From the NCBI RefSeq assembly GCF_037137075.1, contig NZ_JBBBNV010000015.1, positions 51,120-115,119 of the forward strand: 64,000 nucleotides of DNA. The letters are read 5' to 3'. The position numbers and the translations under genes are program-made. The notes below the pieces were generated by a model. The model saw only the letters and a program-made list of their open reading frames with translations. It did no database searches and was not told the DNA's origin. The stretch comes from JBBBNV01 sp037137075 (GTDB taxonomy: Bacteria; Bacillota; Bacilli; Paenibacillales; NBRC-103111). Positions 7,561-15,827 of this stretch are shown here, one piece after another (position 1 is the first letter of the stretch; every line of letters starts with the position of its first letter).

Positions 7561-8958
7561 ATGATTAATCGGGGAACTTTATTCGGTAAGCTAAAAAAAC
7601 GCTGGATTGTCATTACGGCGGTGGTTGTGTTTGCATTTGGAATGCTGCTGCAATTCGGACTGCAGAAGGAGTCCGTTTCTAATTATACGGAAGAAAACGC
7701 TGTTATATCCACCGGGGGCCAAACCGATCCCGGCGATGCGGCCAAAGAACTAAGCTTGTCCGTGTCTCTTATGCCCGGGGAGTTCGAAACCCTGCAGCAG
7801 CTGGTGAAGCAGGCTCAGTCTAAACTGCCGGGTGTCAAAATCAAGCTGGACAACCTGACGGAAAAAGAAGCGTACGAGCAGTACAAGAAAAGCGCCCAGC
7901 TCCGTGAAGGGCCGGATGTGATGCTGCTTGACAATATATGGGTGGATGAATTTGCCGCGCTCGGTTATTTGCTGCCTGTCGATGAGCAATACACGACCGA
8001 GCAGCAGGCCCAGACGCTGCAAACAGTCCTTGGCCAGATAAAATGGAACGGCTATTTGTGGGGCAAGCCCTTTCATGTGGAGCCTTACGGGTTTGTGTAC
8101 AACAAGGATGTGTTGACCCGCTGGAAAAGCGCCCAGGATAACGACCCGGAGCTTGCGTCATCCAGCCTGCTGACCGCGCACAGGGCAAGCGCACGTCCGG
8201 CCGAGGACAAGTACGGTGTATTATTTGACGGCACGGACCCGTATGCTTTTTTCTCCGCCATGTGGGCGTTTGGCAGCGGGTATTTGCCCCCTTCGGGCAA
8301 AAGCGGCGCCGGCGCGGTTCTGCCTGGCGGGCAAACGGCAGCAGCTTTTAATGCCCCCGCCCAAGTAAAGCTGCTTGAAGCGATGTTATTTCTAACGGAT
8401 GATAAAAAAGCGGCTAAACCGGCACCGGCTGCGAAGGAGTCGGCCGCCAGCAGGACAATCCCTCTTGCTTCTGAGACATGGAATGCGTGGGATGCGCTGG
8501 AGCAGGGCAAGGCCCTGATGCTGATTGCCTCATACAGCGAGTTCAAGGCTCACAGCAAGCCGGGAATTATTTTTAACGGCCTGCCCCTTGCCGGAGGAGA
8601 AGCGGGAGGATTATGGCTGAAAGGAAAAAGCCTTGTCGTCTCCTCCCGGTCGGAGGTCTCCAAGGAGGCTTTGCTGCTGGTCCAGGAGCTGACCTCGTCT
8701 GAAGCGCTGCTGAAGCTTTGGGAAGAAGCGAGAGTGCTTCCCGCTTATGCCAGCCTTTACGGGTCCCCTCGCATGAAGAATGATGCTGATTTAAAAGAGG
8801 TTCTTCCTCTGATTGATTATAGCAAGGCTGTGATGGGAGATCCCGGGCTGCAGAAGAAGCTGGCTAGCTTCAAAATAGAGCTGGACAAGCTGTGGAAGGG
8901 CGAGCACACGGTACAAACGTTCGCCGATCAGAGCCAGAAGCTGTTTGAGGGGAAATAA
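7561..8958 (+). CDS. Membrane-anchored extracellular solute-binding protein, orphan
   Basis: A 465-residue protein of the bacterial extracellular solute-binding (cluster B/D, maltose-binding-like) class. An N-terminal hydrophobic segment (about 15-33) lacks a lipobox cysteine, so it is an uncleaved anchor or a Sec signal rather than a lipoprotein. Then follow the features of the fold: LSVSLMPGEFETLQQLVKQAQ, GPDVMLLDNIWVDEFAALGYLLPVDE, WNGYLWGKPFHVEPYGFVYNKDVL and a C-terminal EALLLVQELTSSEALLKLWEEA. No ABC permease or ATPase is near, so partners must be elsewhere or it acts as a sensor. ATG at 7561 follows AAGGGAGCG. Confidence 0.82.
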   Translation: MINRGTLFGKLKKRWIVITAVVVFAFGMLLQFGLQKESVSNYTEENAVISTGGQTDPGDAAKELSLSVSLMPGEFETLQQLVKQAQSKLPGVKIKLDNLTEKEAYEQYKKSAQLREGPDVMLLDNIWVDEFAALGYLLPVDEQYTTEQQAQTLQTVLGQIKWNGYLWGKPFHVEPYGFVYNKDVLTRWKSAQDNDPELASSSLLTAHRASARPAEDKYGVLFDGTDPYAFFSAMWAFGSGYLPPSGKSGAGAVLPGGQTAAAFNAPAQVKLLEAMLFLTDDKKAAKPAPAAKESAASRTIPLASETWNAWDALEQGKALMLIASYSEFKAHSKPGIIFNGLPLAGGEAGGLWLKGKSLVVSSRSEVSKEALLLVQELTSSEALLKLWEEARVLPAYASLYGSPRMKNDADLKEVLPLIDYSKAVMGDPGLQKKLASFKIELDKLWKGEHTVQTFADQSQKLFEGK

Positions 8959-8983
8959 AATCAGCCGGATATCCTTGGCTGAA

Positions 8984-9022
8984 TAAAAAGCAGCGCCGGT
9001 ATTACGCTGCCGGGGCTGCTTC
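8984..9022 (-). terminator. Terminator of the minus-strand coiled-coil gene
   Basis: On the minus strand GAAGCAGCCCCGG pairs with CCGGCGCTGCTT and runs into TTTTATTC. It lies just beyond the stop of the gene at 9031. Confidence 0.78.
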
Positions 9023-9030
9023 TAGACACG

Positions 9031-10197
9031 TTAAAGCTTAAATTGCAGGAGAATCTGGAGCTTGCCTTCGGTCAGCTGAATATCGGTAGCCTGGATAAAG
9101 GAAGCGAATAATTGCGGGTAAATGACTAACGGATATTCCGTTTCAAGCTCGGCTTTGGTGGATTCCGGCGTCGCAAAGCCGTTATACTGCAGGTCGTCAA
9201 TTTTGAAGCGAATGGCGTTCTGGGGTGTATTCTCGATCTGGTAGGTTCCCTTTATCATCATGGCTTGCCCGTCCTCTTCGCCGCTTACCACCATTTCATT
9301 GCGGCCGAATCGGATGCTCATGTTGCGGAATAGCTCATTGCGGCTGCGAAGATGCTCGTTGATCTGGGTGTCGGTCAACTGAACGGAGGCCTTCAAGCCC
9401 ATGCCTCCTTGCAGTGACATATTGTTCCCCTGACTGAGCAGATCCGTCAAGCTTTGGGACGCATCGCTGAGCGCTTTGAAATAACGGTTGAATAACGGCT
9501 TTCCTTGCTGCTCCCAGCGCTGGCTCATTGCCGCCAGTTCCGCTCTTGCCAAAGCCTGGCGGTCCTCCGGAAGCGAGGTGATTTGCTGCTCAACCTCTTG
9601 CTCCAGCGCTTCAAGCTTTGCTTTTTGATCCGACAGCCGGGTCTTCATGGCCAGCAGTTCGTCCTGTGCTCTAATCCGGCCTTCCCGCAGGGATTGCAGG
9701 TTCTGCTGCGCATCCGTTAAGCGGGTCAGTATCCGGCGGTCATGCTCCATCATTCTGGCAGCCAGCTCCGAGATCAGAATAGCCTCTGAGAAGGACCGGG
9801 CCTGAAGCAGAAGCAGCCATACGGACTTGCGGCTTCCCATATAATAAGCGGCCAGCATGTGATTCGCTTGGCGCCGGGCCTGTACAAGCTGGGCTGACGC
9901 TTCCTGCAGCTGCTCCTCGGTCTCCAGCAGCAGCTCCTGCAGCTCCTGCTCCTGAACAGCGAGCCGGGCCAGCTCTTGATTCACTTCACTTAAAGTAATT
10001 CCCTTCTGAAGCAAGGAGTGAAGCTCCGTATCCGCCGTCTGATCTGGAGCGGCCGCATTCTCTTGTAGCGGGGCAGCCGCAGCGACACCGGTTGAGGCCG
10101 GGATCAGCGGAGAAATAAGCCAAATCGGAACCAAGAGGACAAGCAGGGCCATGATTCCGCGGCGGGCCGGTTTTCTAGGCACTGTATCGTATGCCAT
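9031..10197 (-). CDS. Exported coiled-coil protein (PcsB/CwlO N-domain-like)
   Basis: A 388-residue protein with a basic N-terminus, a hydrophobic signal (about 16-40) ending AAAAP, then a long heptad-rich segment (about residues 55-210, rich in Leu, Gln and Glu). The first coil (EVNQELARLAVQEQELQELL) and the segment AHMLAAYYMGSRKSVWLLLLQARSFSEAI are like the N-terminal domain of PcsB/CwlO-type wall hydrolases, but no NlpC/P60 or CHAP domain follows; the C-terminus is instead a beta-rich region. ATG 10197 was preferred to 10233 because only it has a nearby GGAT/AGGAG binding site. It is the second gene of a minus-strand pair, or separately transcribed after the terminator of the lipoprotein gene. 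Confidence 0.75.
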   Translation of the reverse strand: MAYDTVPRKPARRGIMALLVLLVPIWLISPLIPASTGVAAAAPLQENAAAPDQTADTELHSLLQKGITLSEVNQELARLAVQEQELQELLLETEEQLQEASAQLVQARRQANHMLAAYYMGSRKSVWLLLLQARSFSEAILISELAARMMEHDRRILTRLTDAQQNLQSLREGRIRAQDELLAMKTRLSDQKAKLEALEQEVEQQITSLPEDRQALARAELAAMSQRWEQQGKPLFNRYFKALSDASQSLTDLLSQGNNMSLQGGMGLKASVQLTDTQINEHLRSRNELFRNMSIRFGRNEMVVSGEEDGQAMMIKGTYQIENTPQNAIRFKIDDLQYNGFATPESTKAELETEYPLVIYPQLFASFIQATDIQLTEGKLQILLQFKL

Positions 10198-10252
10198 CTG
10201 TTTATCCTGCTCCTTCCAAGGCTTGGATATCATTAGCGTATCACAAAATTCG

Positions 10253-10281
10253 AAAAAAATGACTCCTCATTTGCTGAGGAG
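10253..10281 (-). terminator. Terminator of the minus-strand lipoprotein gene
   Basis: On the minus strand CTCCTCA pairs with TGAGGAG around GCAAA and is followed by TCATTTTTTT. The TGA stop codon of the lipoprotein gene is inside the hairpin. Confidence 0.82.
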
Positions 10282-11217
10282 CCGGAGAATTTGTTCTAAC
10301 GGCTTGCTGCTGGCCGGGATTTCTTTTTCGAACGTGATAGAACTGCTGTTGATGTCGCTGTAGCGCTGTGTCAGTTTTAGTTGATAGGCATATGCTTTGC
10401 CGGAATCATTCGTGAAGTCAAAGACAAGCGAAGCGGTTTGATCCCGGATAAAGCCGTTCTCGTCCACATGAACCTGGATATCCGTAGGCGCTTTCAGCGC
10501 GAGCTTGCTGGAGGCCGCCTGCTTCTTCAGCTTGTCGGCTGTTTCCGCACCCAGGAGCGAGTATTGCTTGAGGGCGTCAACGAGCAGCGGAAGCTGAGGG
10601 GTCAGAGCTGCTGAAGCTTGGTCCAGATTTTTTTCATCCACATGCACCGTAAACTGCTGCGGTTGTTCTGTGAACCATGCGGGGTCCAGGCTGTCAATCA
10701 GCGTATTCATGATCGTCCGCATCAATTCGCCGGACGCTTTCAGATGTTCCGGCTGGATTACGCTTGGCGCGCCCTGTTTATCCCCAAGCGCGGTTAAATC
10801 CGCGACTGTGTATTCACCCGGTTTGTTTAGTAGGGGAATGGACAGGGCCAGTTTGCTGTCCTTCAGGATGACCGGGATTTCGACAGCGGCGGGGGAATCC
10901 TTGGGTGTGATTTTGACGGTACCCTCAAAGCGGACCGGATCGCTGGATGAAATGCCGGACCATTCGAGCCGGCTGTCACGGAAGGTGCTTAATACGGCGG
11001 CATAAACAGGATTTATGTTTCCGGTGGCTTGAAGCGGCATCGTGAGAGCGGCTTCGCCTTCAAAGCGGTACGTTTTCATTTCGGCTTGCTTGATGTAGGC
11101 TTCCTGCAGATGCGCTTTTGCGGCTTTATTGTCCTTACAGCCAGCGGCAATCACGATGAGCGCGCATGCCAGCGCAAGCAGACGCCATCGTTGGACTGGA
11201 CGGGTCAACAAGTACAT
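10267..11217 (-). CDS. Unrecognised lipoprotein, 316 residues
   Basis: The N-terminus has the shape of a lipoprotein signal, with a hydrophobic stretch and the lipobox VIAAG-Cys (Cys about residue 27), so it is exported and anchored on the outer face of the membrane. The rest is a beta-rich domain: AEMKTYRFEGEAALTM, a region like KDSKLALSIPLL, and near the end DIQVHVDENGFIRDQTASLVFDF with KAYAYQLKLTQRYSDIN. This pattern recalls LolA-like or DUF6612-type lipoproteins, but I cannot name the family. Start ATG 11217 has AAAGGAGC 6 bases upstream. It ends in a terminator, with the coiled-coil gene 70 bases further on the same strand. Confidence 0.78.
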   Translation of the reverse strand: MYLLTRPVQRWRLLALACALIVIAAGCKDNKAAKAHLQEAYIKQAEMKTYRFEGEAALTMPLQATGNINPVYAAVLSTFRDSRLEWSGISSSDPVRFEGTVKITPKDSPAAVEIPVILKDSKLALSIPLLNKPGEYTVADLTALGDKQGAPSVIQPEHLKASGELMRTIMNTLIDSLDPAWFTEQPQQFTVHVDEKNLDQASAALTPQLPLLVDALKQYSLLGAETADKLKKQAASSKLALKAPTDIQVHVDENGFIRDQTASLVFDFTNDSGKAYAYQLKLTQRYSDINSSSITFEKEIPASSKPLEQILRLLSK

Positions 11218-11356
11218 ATAAGCTCCTTTCGGTTACGGTATCATCCCCCATTATAACGCTTGCGTCAATTCTTGTCTTGCAGGATTGCCTAATGCTGGCT
11301 GCGGTTAAGGAGGGAACGTCCGTGGGTAAGTACATAGAGAGAGAGGTGTATCGCGT

Positions 11357-12478
11357 TTGAAGCCTACTGTAACCCCGCTTCAAGGCTGGCTGGAGGAGAG
11401 GCTGGCGGCGCCGGATCAGAGCCGAATGACGTTCCGGGAGTATATGGATGCATGCCTGTATCACCCGGAATACGGGTACTACACAAGCGATCGGCAGAAG
11501 CTTGGCAAGGAGGGGGATTTCTATACCTCCGGCTTTATCGGAGGGGTATTCGGACCATTGATCGCACGGGAGCTGGCCGGACTGCATCAAGAGTGTACGG
11601 CCGGCTGCGAAGCCTTCCGGATTATGGAGTGGGGGGGAGGCGACGGGCGGCTGGCCGGGCAAATACTGGACTGGCTGAAGGCCGAAAAGGCGCAGCTTTA
11701 CGCCAGATTGAGTTATGTCATGGTAGAAAGCAGTCCGCACCACAGAGCCTTGATCCACGAACGGCTTGCCTCGCACGCCGACAAAATCGTGCTGCTGGAA
11801 CGGCCGCCGTGGGAATGTGGAATCGATGGGGCGGACTGGATGGTATTTTCCAATGAATTGCTGGATGCCATGCCGGTGCATCGCCTTGTATACGAGCGGA
11901 AGCAGTGGCGGGAAATCTATGTGGAACGGCGGGCAACGGGCGGGCTGTCCCTTGTCCGGGGCGGCTTATCAAGCCCTTGTCTGGCCTTATATGCAGCTGC
12001 TTACTGTCCGCAGGCCGAGGAAGGGCAGCACATTGAAGTGAATCTTGCGGCAATCGACTGGATAAGCCGGATCGGATCTTGGCTGGAAAACGGAGCGGTT
12101 CTCACGGTGGATTACGGGGACTTCGCTTCCGAGCTGTATGCCGCCCACCGGATGGACGGGACACTGCTGTGCTACTTCAAGCATCAGGCGCATGATCGTG
12201 TACTGGATCGGCCGGGAGAGCAGGATATGACGGCCCATGTCAATTTCAGCGCGTGCATCGATGCGGGACTTAAAGCCGGGCTGCGCCATGCGGGGCTGCG
12301 AACGCAGAAGCAATTTATGGTGGACGCGGGAATTTTGGAGCTTCTTCAATCCGATGTGTCGGGGGACCCGTTCAGCCCTGCGGCGAAGCGGAACCGGGCC
12401 ATTCGCCAGCTGCTTCTCAGCGACGGCATGAGTGAGCTGTTTAAGGTGTTGAAGCAAGTGAAGACGCGGGAAGCTTAG
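11357..12478 (+). CDS. SAM-dependent methyltransferase, MidA/NDUFAF7 family
   Basis: A 373-residue class I S-adenosylmethionine-dependent methyltransferase of the MidA (COG1565) family; the mitochondrial member NDUFAF7 methylates an arginine of a complex I subunit, while bacterial targets are unknown. Seen here: the N-terminal MTFREYMDACLYHPEYGYY typical of the family, GDFYTSGFIGGVFGPLIARE, the SAM-binding loop IMEWGGGDGRLAGQ near residue 93, and the acidic VFSNELLDAMPVHR motif. The start is TTG at 11357 behind AGAGAGAGGTG; no better start exists in frame. It stands alone between minus-strand genes. Confidence 0.88.
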   Translation: MKPTVTPLQGWLEERLAAPDQSRMTFREYMDACLYHPEYGYYTSDRQKLGKEGDFYTSGFIGGVFGPLIARELAGLHQECTAGCEAFRIMEWGGGDGRLAGQILDWLKAEKAQLYARLSYVMVESSPHHRALIHERLASHADKIVLLERPPWECGIDGADWMVFSNELLDAMPVHRLVYERKQWREIYVERRATGGLSLVRGGLSSPCLALYAAAYCPQAEEGQHIEVNLAAIDWISRIGSWLENGAVLTVDYGDFASELYAAHRMDGTLLCYFKHQAHDRVLDRPGEQDMTAHVNFSACIDAGLKAGLRHAGLRTQKQFMVDAGILELLQSDVSGDPFSPAAKRNRAIRQLLLSDGMSELFKVLKQVKTREA

Positions 12479-12574
12479 CCTTGCGTATTTCTGGACGAAG
12501 CGGTTTGTATGCTAGCGTCAGGTGCATTAGCTATAGGTGCGGTGCTTGCCTGCATGGCATGACATCCGACCCGC

Positions 12575-12614
12575 AAAAAAACACCGCACGGCTTATCACG
12601 CCGGGCGGTGTTTT
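12575..12614. terminator. Hairpin terminator between methyltransferase and DUF2626 gene
   Basis: AACACCGC pairs with GCGGTGTT, with further pairing inside (CCGGCGTGATAAGCCGTG on the minus strand). The T-run is stronger on the minus strand, so it mainly ends the DUF2626 gene; on the plus strand it has four Ts. Confidence 0.78.
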
Positions 12615-12655
12615 CGTGCATGGAAGCGGTATAAACCGTTTCTTTGTGTTATCGG

Positions 12656-12886
12656 CTACACACTCATCTCGAAGAAGGTCCAATATGAGAACCCGATAAA
12701 CGCGAGGAACAGATATCCCCAGAAAATCATGACGTAGCTGCGTTCGGACAAATTCATATATCCCAACAAAGCAAAGGCAACTGCCTGGGCAAAAAACAAC
12801 AGCGCCATCTGCGTCATATGACCTGCTAGTGCCATCAAGCCGATGACTAAAGCCCAAAAACCGAGTACACGAAACATGCGCGGCAT
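12656..12886 (-). CDS. yqgY: DUF2626 family small membrane protein (YqgY-like)
   Basis: A 76-residue protein with three hydrophobic spans (about 5-22, 25-43 and 52-70). It carries the family's recognisable pieces: MPRMFRVLGFWALVIGLM at the N-terminus, LLFFAQAVAFALLGYMNLSER in the middle and YVMIFWGYLFLAFIGFSYW. B. subtilis YqgY is the reference member; function is unknown. A sigma-A type promoter lies 50 bases upstream on the minus strand and a terminator downstream, so it is a single-gene unit. Confidence 0.85.
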   Translation of the reverse strand: MPRMFRVLGFWALVIGLMALAGHMTQMALLFFAQAVAFALLGYMNLSERSYVMIFWGYLFLAFIGFSYWTFFEMSV

Positions 12887-12931
12887 CTATGTATCCCCCT
12901 TCCCTCTACACGGTCGACATTTTCACTGTTC

Positions 12932-12961
12932 ATTATACCCGTAAGGTGCCCAAAGTGTAAA
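12932..12961 (-). promoter_or_regulatory. Candidate sigma-A promoter of the DUF2626 gene
   Basis: Reading the minus strand, TTTACA is followed by 18 bases and a perfect TATAAT, then about 45 bases to the ATG at 12886. The remaining intergenic region to 13213 (over 300 bases in all) holds an AT-rich stretch with no other feature I can support. Confidence 0.68.
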
Positions 12962-13213
12962 CTATAATCCTTGACGAAATGGCAAACTTTTTGGTTTTCT
13001 CTTGACATTGCGTTTAAACGATGATCCCTTTTATCCTCCCTGCTAGTTTGTCCCTTTCCGAAGGACATCATGTATGAGGGCCCAAAAAAATGGCAATACC
13101 GGATAGTAACAAATAGATTCTATGAAATTCATTCTATGCATAGAGTGTAAAAGGCACAGTAAAAACGAAAACAGGAACAGGACAACGATAGAAATGTTGG
13201 GAGGTTTGACAAC

Positions 13214-13870
13214 ATGACGGCAGTTAGACAAGACGCATGGAGCGAAGAGGACGATTTGATTCTGGCTGAGGTAACCCTTCGTCATATCCGGGAAGGGAGC
13301 ACACAGCTTGCGGCGTTTGAAGAGGTTGGGGAAAAAATAGCCAGGACAGCGGCGGCATGCGGCTTCCGCTGGAACAGCTGCGTCAGGAAGCGTTACGAGG
13401 CCGCAATTCAAATTGCGAAAACCCAGCGGCAAAAACGGAGCCACTTGAAGCGGGGCGGGGCTTCGCAGCAGCTTGCCTCCATTGCTACGGTGGAGACGGG
13501 GGAGCTGCCTTCTTTTAAAGGCGCTTCGCTCGGTGATCCGCTGGAAGAGTCGGTTTCGATAGACGCGGTGATCCGCTTTTTGCGCAGCTGGAAGGGGACC
13601 TATCAGGAAATGAGCCGGCAAATCAAGGGACTCGAACGGCAGGTTCGTGAGCGGGATGAAGAGCTGAACCGGCTGCGGCGGGAAAAGGATGTGCTGGATA
13701 AGGAAATGAATGAGGTCCAAACCGACTACCGGGTCGTGAACGATGACTACAAGGCACTCATTCAGATTATGGATCGGGCGCGCAAGCTGGCGTTTCTGGT
13801 AGAGGAAGAAGAAGAGCTGAAGACGAAGTTCAGAATGGATGCAAGTGGGAATTTGGAGCGGGTCGAATAG
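13214..13870 (+). CDS. ylbO: RsfA family prespore-specific transcription factor (YlbO-like)
   Basis: A 218-residue protein with an N-terminal Myb/SANT-like DNA-binding domain and a C-terminal coiled coil. The first 60 residues carry the family hallmark: AWSEEDDLILAEVTLRHIREG, QLAAFEEVGEKI, TAAACGFRWNS and VRKRYE. A long heptad segment occupies about residues 130-185. RsfA in B. subtilis is a prespore regulator that adjusts sigma-F-dependent transcription; YlbO is its paralogue at the corresponding site just before panE and bshC. ATG 13214 follows GGGAGG. RsfA, YlbO and YwfN are close paralogues, so the exact symbol is uncertain. Confidence 0.88.
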   Translation: MTAVRQDAWSEEDDLILAEVTLRHIREGSTQLAAFEEVGEKIARTAAACGFRWNSCVRKRYEAAIQIAKTQRQKRSHLKRGGASQQLASIATVETGELPSFKGASLGDPLEESVSIDAVIRFLRSWKGTYQEMSRQIKGLERQVRERDEELNRLRREKDVLDKEMNEVQTDYRVVNDDYKALIQIMDRARKLAFLVEEEEELKTKFRMDASGNLERVE

Positions 13871-13915
13871 TCCGGAAGAACAAAAAAAATGAACACGAAA
13901 TCAGGTTTGACAGCA

Positions 13916-13946
13916 GCCGGTTCCTGTGCAGGAAACCGGTTTTTTT
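13916..13946 (+). terminator. Terminator after the rsfA-family gene
   Basis: CCGGTTCCTG pairs with CAGGAAACCGG around TG, followed by seven Ts. Confidence 0.85.
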
Positions 13947-14118
13947 GCTTGGATCAAAAACCAAATTCCTGATGCACCCGTTGGTTCCGGCAGTCAGCGC
14001 TTCGCCGGCTGGAGGGATGAGGCGGCAGGCTCTGACAATTCCCGGGCTGGCTATCGATTTTCGCAGGCAGTCCTTTTATAATAGGAATATCATCCTAAAG
14101 GAGCCTGACCATACCATT

Positions 14119-15150
14119 ATGGAATCTTACAAAGGTCATGTAGATACAGACCAAAAGGTGCAGCGAGCGGCGATTATTGGCGCTGGCGCGCTGGGAAGGC
14201 TTTTGGCCGCGCGACTTCAGCCCTTCTGTGCGCAGCTGCTGCTGGTTACACGGACGAAGGAGCAGGCCGATGCCATCTCGGGCGGCGGCGGAATTCAGCT
14301 AGTAGACGGGACGGAGCATATCTTGGCCGATGCCCGCACTGCCGCGCTGGAAGGACCGGGAGAAGCCGTCCGGCTTCTTCAGGAAATGGAGCCGGAGTGG
14401 ATTGTGCTTGCGGTAAAGCAGCAGCATATCAACGGGGCGTTAGCGGAATCGGTCCAGAGGGCGATGGGCGTTTCTACACGTCTGCTGCTGCTTCAAAACG
14501 GAATCGGTCATGTGGAGCGCCTGCTGGCGGCAGGCATTGACCCGGACCGAATGTATGCCGCCGTTACAACCGAGGGTGCCAAAGCCGAGGATACCCGCCG
14601 CGTGATTCACACAGGCCGCGGGCTGACGCGAATTGGCCCCGCGGTTTCGAAGGAAAGCGGCGGTTCGGAGCTTCATTCGGGGCCATTGTATCGCGAAACG
14701 GTGATTCGGGAAGCTCAGGGGCTGATCGGGCTGCTGTCCAGTGCCGGGTTTACGATACAATGGACAAATCCTATCGCTCCGTACGTTTGGAGCAAGCTGG
14801 TTATGAATGCGCTTATCAATCCGCTCACGGCAATTCTGCGCATTCGTAACGGGGAGCTGCTGGAGTCACCGCATGCGCTGGATCTGATGCGCAGGCTGTT
14901 CAATGAGGCCCTGCGCATAGCCGGTGCTGAAGGGGTTCCTCTCTCGCCCGGCTTATGGGAAGAAGTCCTGCAGGTGTGCGTCCGGACGGCTGCCAACAGC
15001 TCGTCCATGCTGCAGGATGTGCTCGCCGGAAGACCGACCGAGCTGGACTGGATTACCGGCGCGCTGCTCCGTGCCGCCGAGAAGTATGGCATGGATGCTC
15101 CTTCACATCGTGCTGTATATTTGCTGATGAAGGCAATCGAAGGGGAGTGA
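14119..15150 (+). CDS. panE: 2-dehydropantoate 2-reductase
   Basis: NADPH-dependent reduction of ketopantoate to pantoate in coenzyme A synthesis. As called, 344 residues. A Rossmann fold opens with AAIIGAGALGRLLAARL (GxGxxG at 21-26), followed by VLAVKQQHINGA and the substrate side QNGIGHVERLLAAG with VTTEGA; the C-terminal helical domain has the catalytic lysine segment VWSKLVMNALINPLTAI and a final ELDWITGALLRAAEKYGM motif. The frame is open 58 codons further upstream, but the terminator there and the weak composition argue against it. AAAGGAG lies 16 bases before the ATG, longer than usual, so the start is uncertain. A second paralogue elsewhere could be the main PanE. Confidence 0.88.
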   Translation: MESYKGHVDTDQKVQRAAIIGAGALGRLLAARLQPFCAQLLLVTRTKEQADAISGGGGIQLVDGTEHILADARTAALEGPGEAVRLLQEMEPEWIVLAVKQQHINGALAESVQRAMGVSTRLLLLQNGIGHVERLLAAGIDPDRMYAAVTTEGAKAEDTRRVIHTGRGLTRIGPAVSKESGGSELHSGPLYRETVIREAQGLIGLLSSAGFTIQWTNPIAPYVWSKLVMNALINPLTAILRIRNGELLESPHALDLMRRLFNEALRIAGAEGVPLSPGLWEEVLQVCVRTAANSSSMLQDVLAGRPTELDWITGALLRAAEKYGMDAPSHRAVYLLMKAIEGE

Positions 15151-15156
15151 TGCCTT

Positions 15157-15537
15157 ATGGAATGGGTGATCGGATTTGTAAAGCAATTATACGCGGCTGC
15201 CATTACCTTCCCGCTGCTTTCTTTTGTTGTGCTCTGGCTTGGCTTTTATGCCATTTACTTAAACAAGCGCAAGGCGATGCTGCTGACGATCGATGTCACT
15301 TGCCTGCTCTTGTTTGGTGCAGTGGCCGAGAAGCTGATTTCTGTGTTTTCGTTTAGCTTCGCCTACTATTTTCTCCTGATTGTGTCGCTGCTTCTGTTCG
15401 GCTGGTTCGGCAACCTGCAGTACCGCAAGCGGGGGAAGGTGAACAGCAAGAAAATTATTTCCGTCATGCTTCGTCTCGGCTTCTTCGTACTGCTCGGCTG
15501 CGATTTGGTGCTCGGTGCAATTCAATGGTTCCTCTGA
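15157..15537 (+). CDS. DUF3397 family membrane protein
   Basis: A 126-residue protein with four hydrophobic spans (about 15-34, 41-58, 63-84 and 105-124) and a basic loop KRGKVNSKK before the last one. Small membrane proteins of this family lie between panE and bshC in many Bacillales. It starts 6 bases after the panE stop behind GGGGAG, so the two are cotranscribed. Function is unknown. Confidence 0.78.
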   Translation: MEWVIGFVKQLYAAAITFPLLSFVVLWLGFYAIYLNKRKAMLLTIDVTCLLLFGAVAEKLISVFSFSFAYYFLLIVSLLLFGWFGNLQYRKRGKVNSKKIISVMLRLGFFVLLGCDLVLGAIQWFL

Positions 15538-15760
15538 GGACCGAAGACCGCTGGCACTTTGGGGCTCCTGCTCCTGCTTACCTTGCCGGCCTGTTTACCC
15601 CAAAGGCTCTCCTTCCGATTGCAAGCGCCCGTCTCCGATTGCCTCCAAGCTGTCCTTATGAATATCTACAGAGCAGCAGCCTTCGCCTATTTTCCCAAAA
15701 AATCTAGTTTCCAGGTAAGATTTGCGGCAGCGCTCCCGCCGTGTATCGGGCTGTACGGTT

Positions 15761-15790
15761 TTGACGGCGGCCGGGGGGCGGGTGTACAAT
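15761..15790 (+). promoter_or_regulatory. Candidate sigma-A promoter of bshC
   Basis: TTGACG at 15761-15766 and TACAAT at 15785-15790 are 18 bases apart. It lies 38 bases before the bshC start. The rest of the 290-base gap after the DUF3397 gene shows no gene. Confidence 0.62.
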
Positions 15791-15827
15791 AATGGGAATG
15801 CAATCAGCATGATGAGGGGGAACCGAC

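Noticed and set aside
13120..13160. Sigma-E or sigma-F promoter before the rsfA-family gene (CATAGAGT at about 13138)
   Set aside because: The -10-like element has no -35 at the right distance, and no GGnnAnAnT follows the GCATA.
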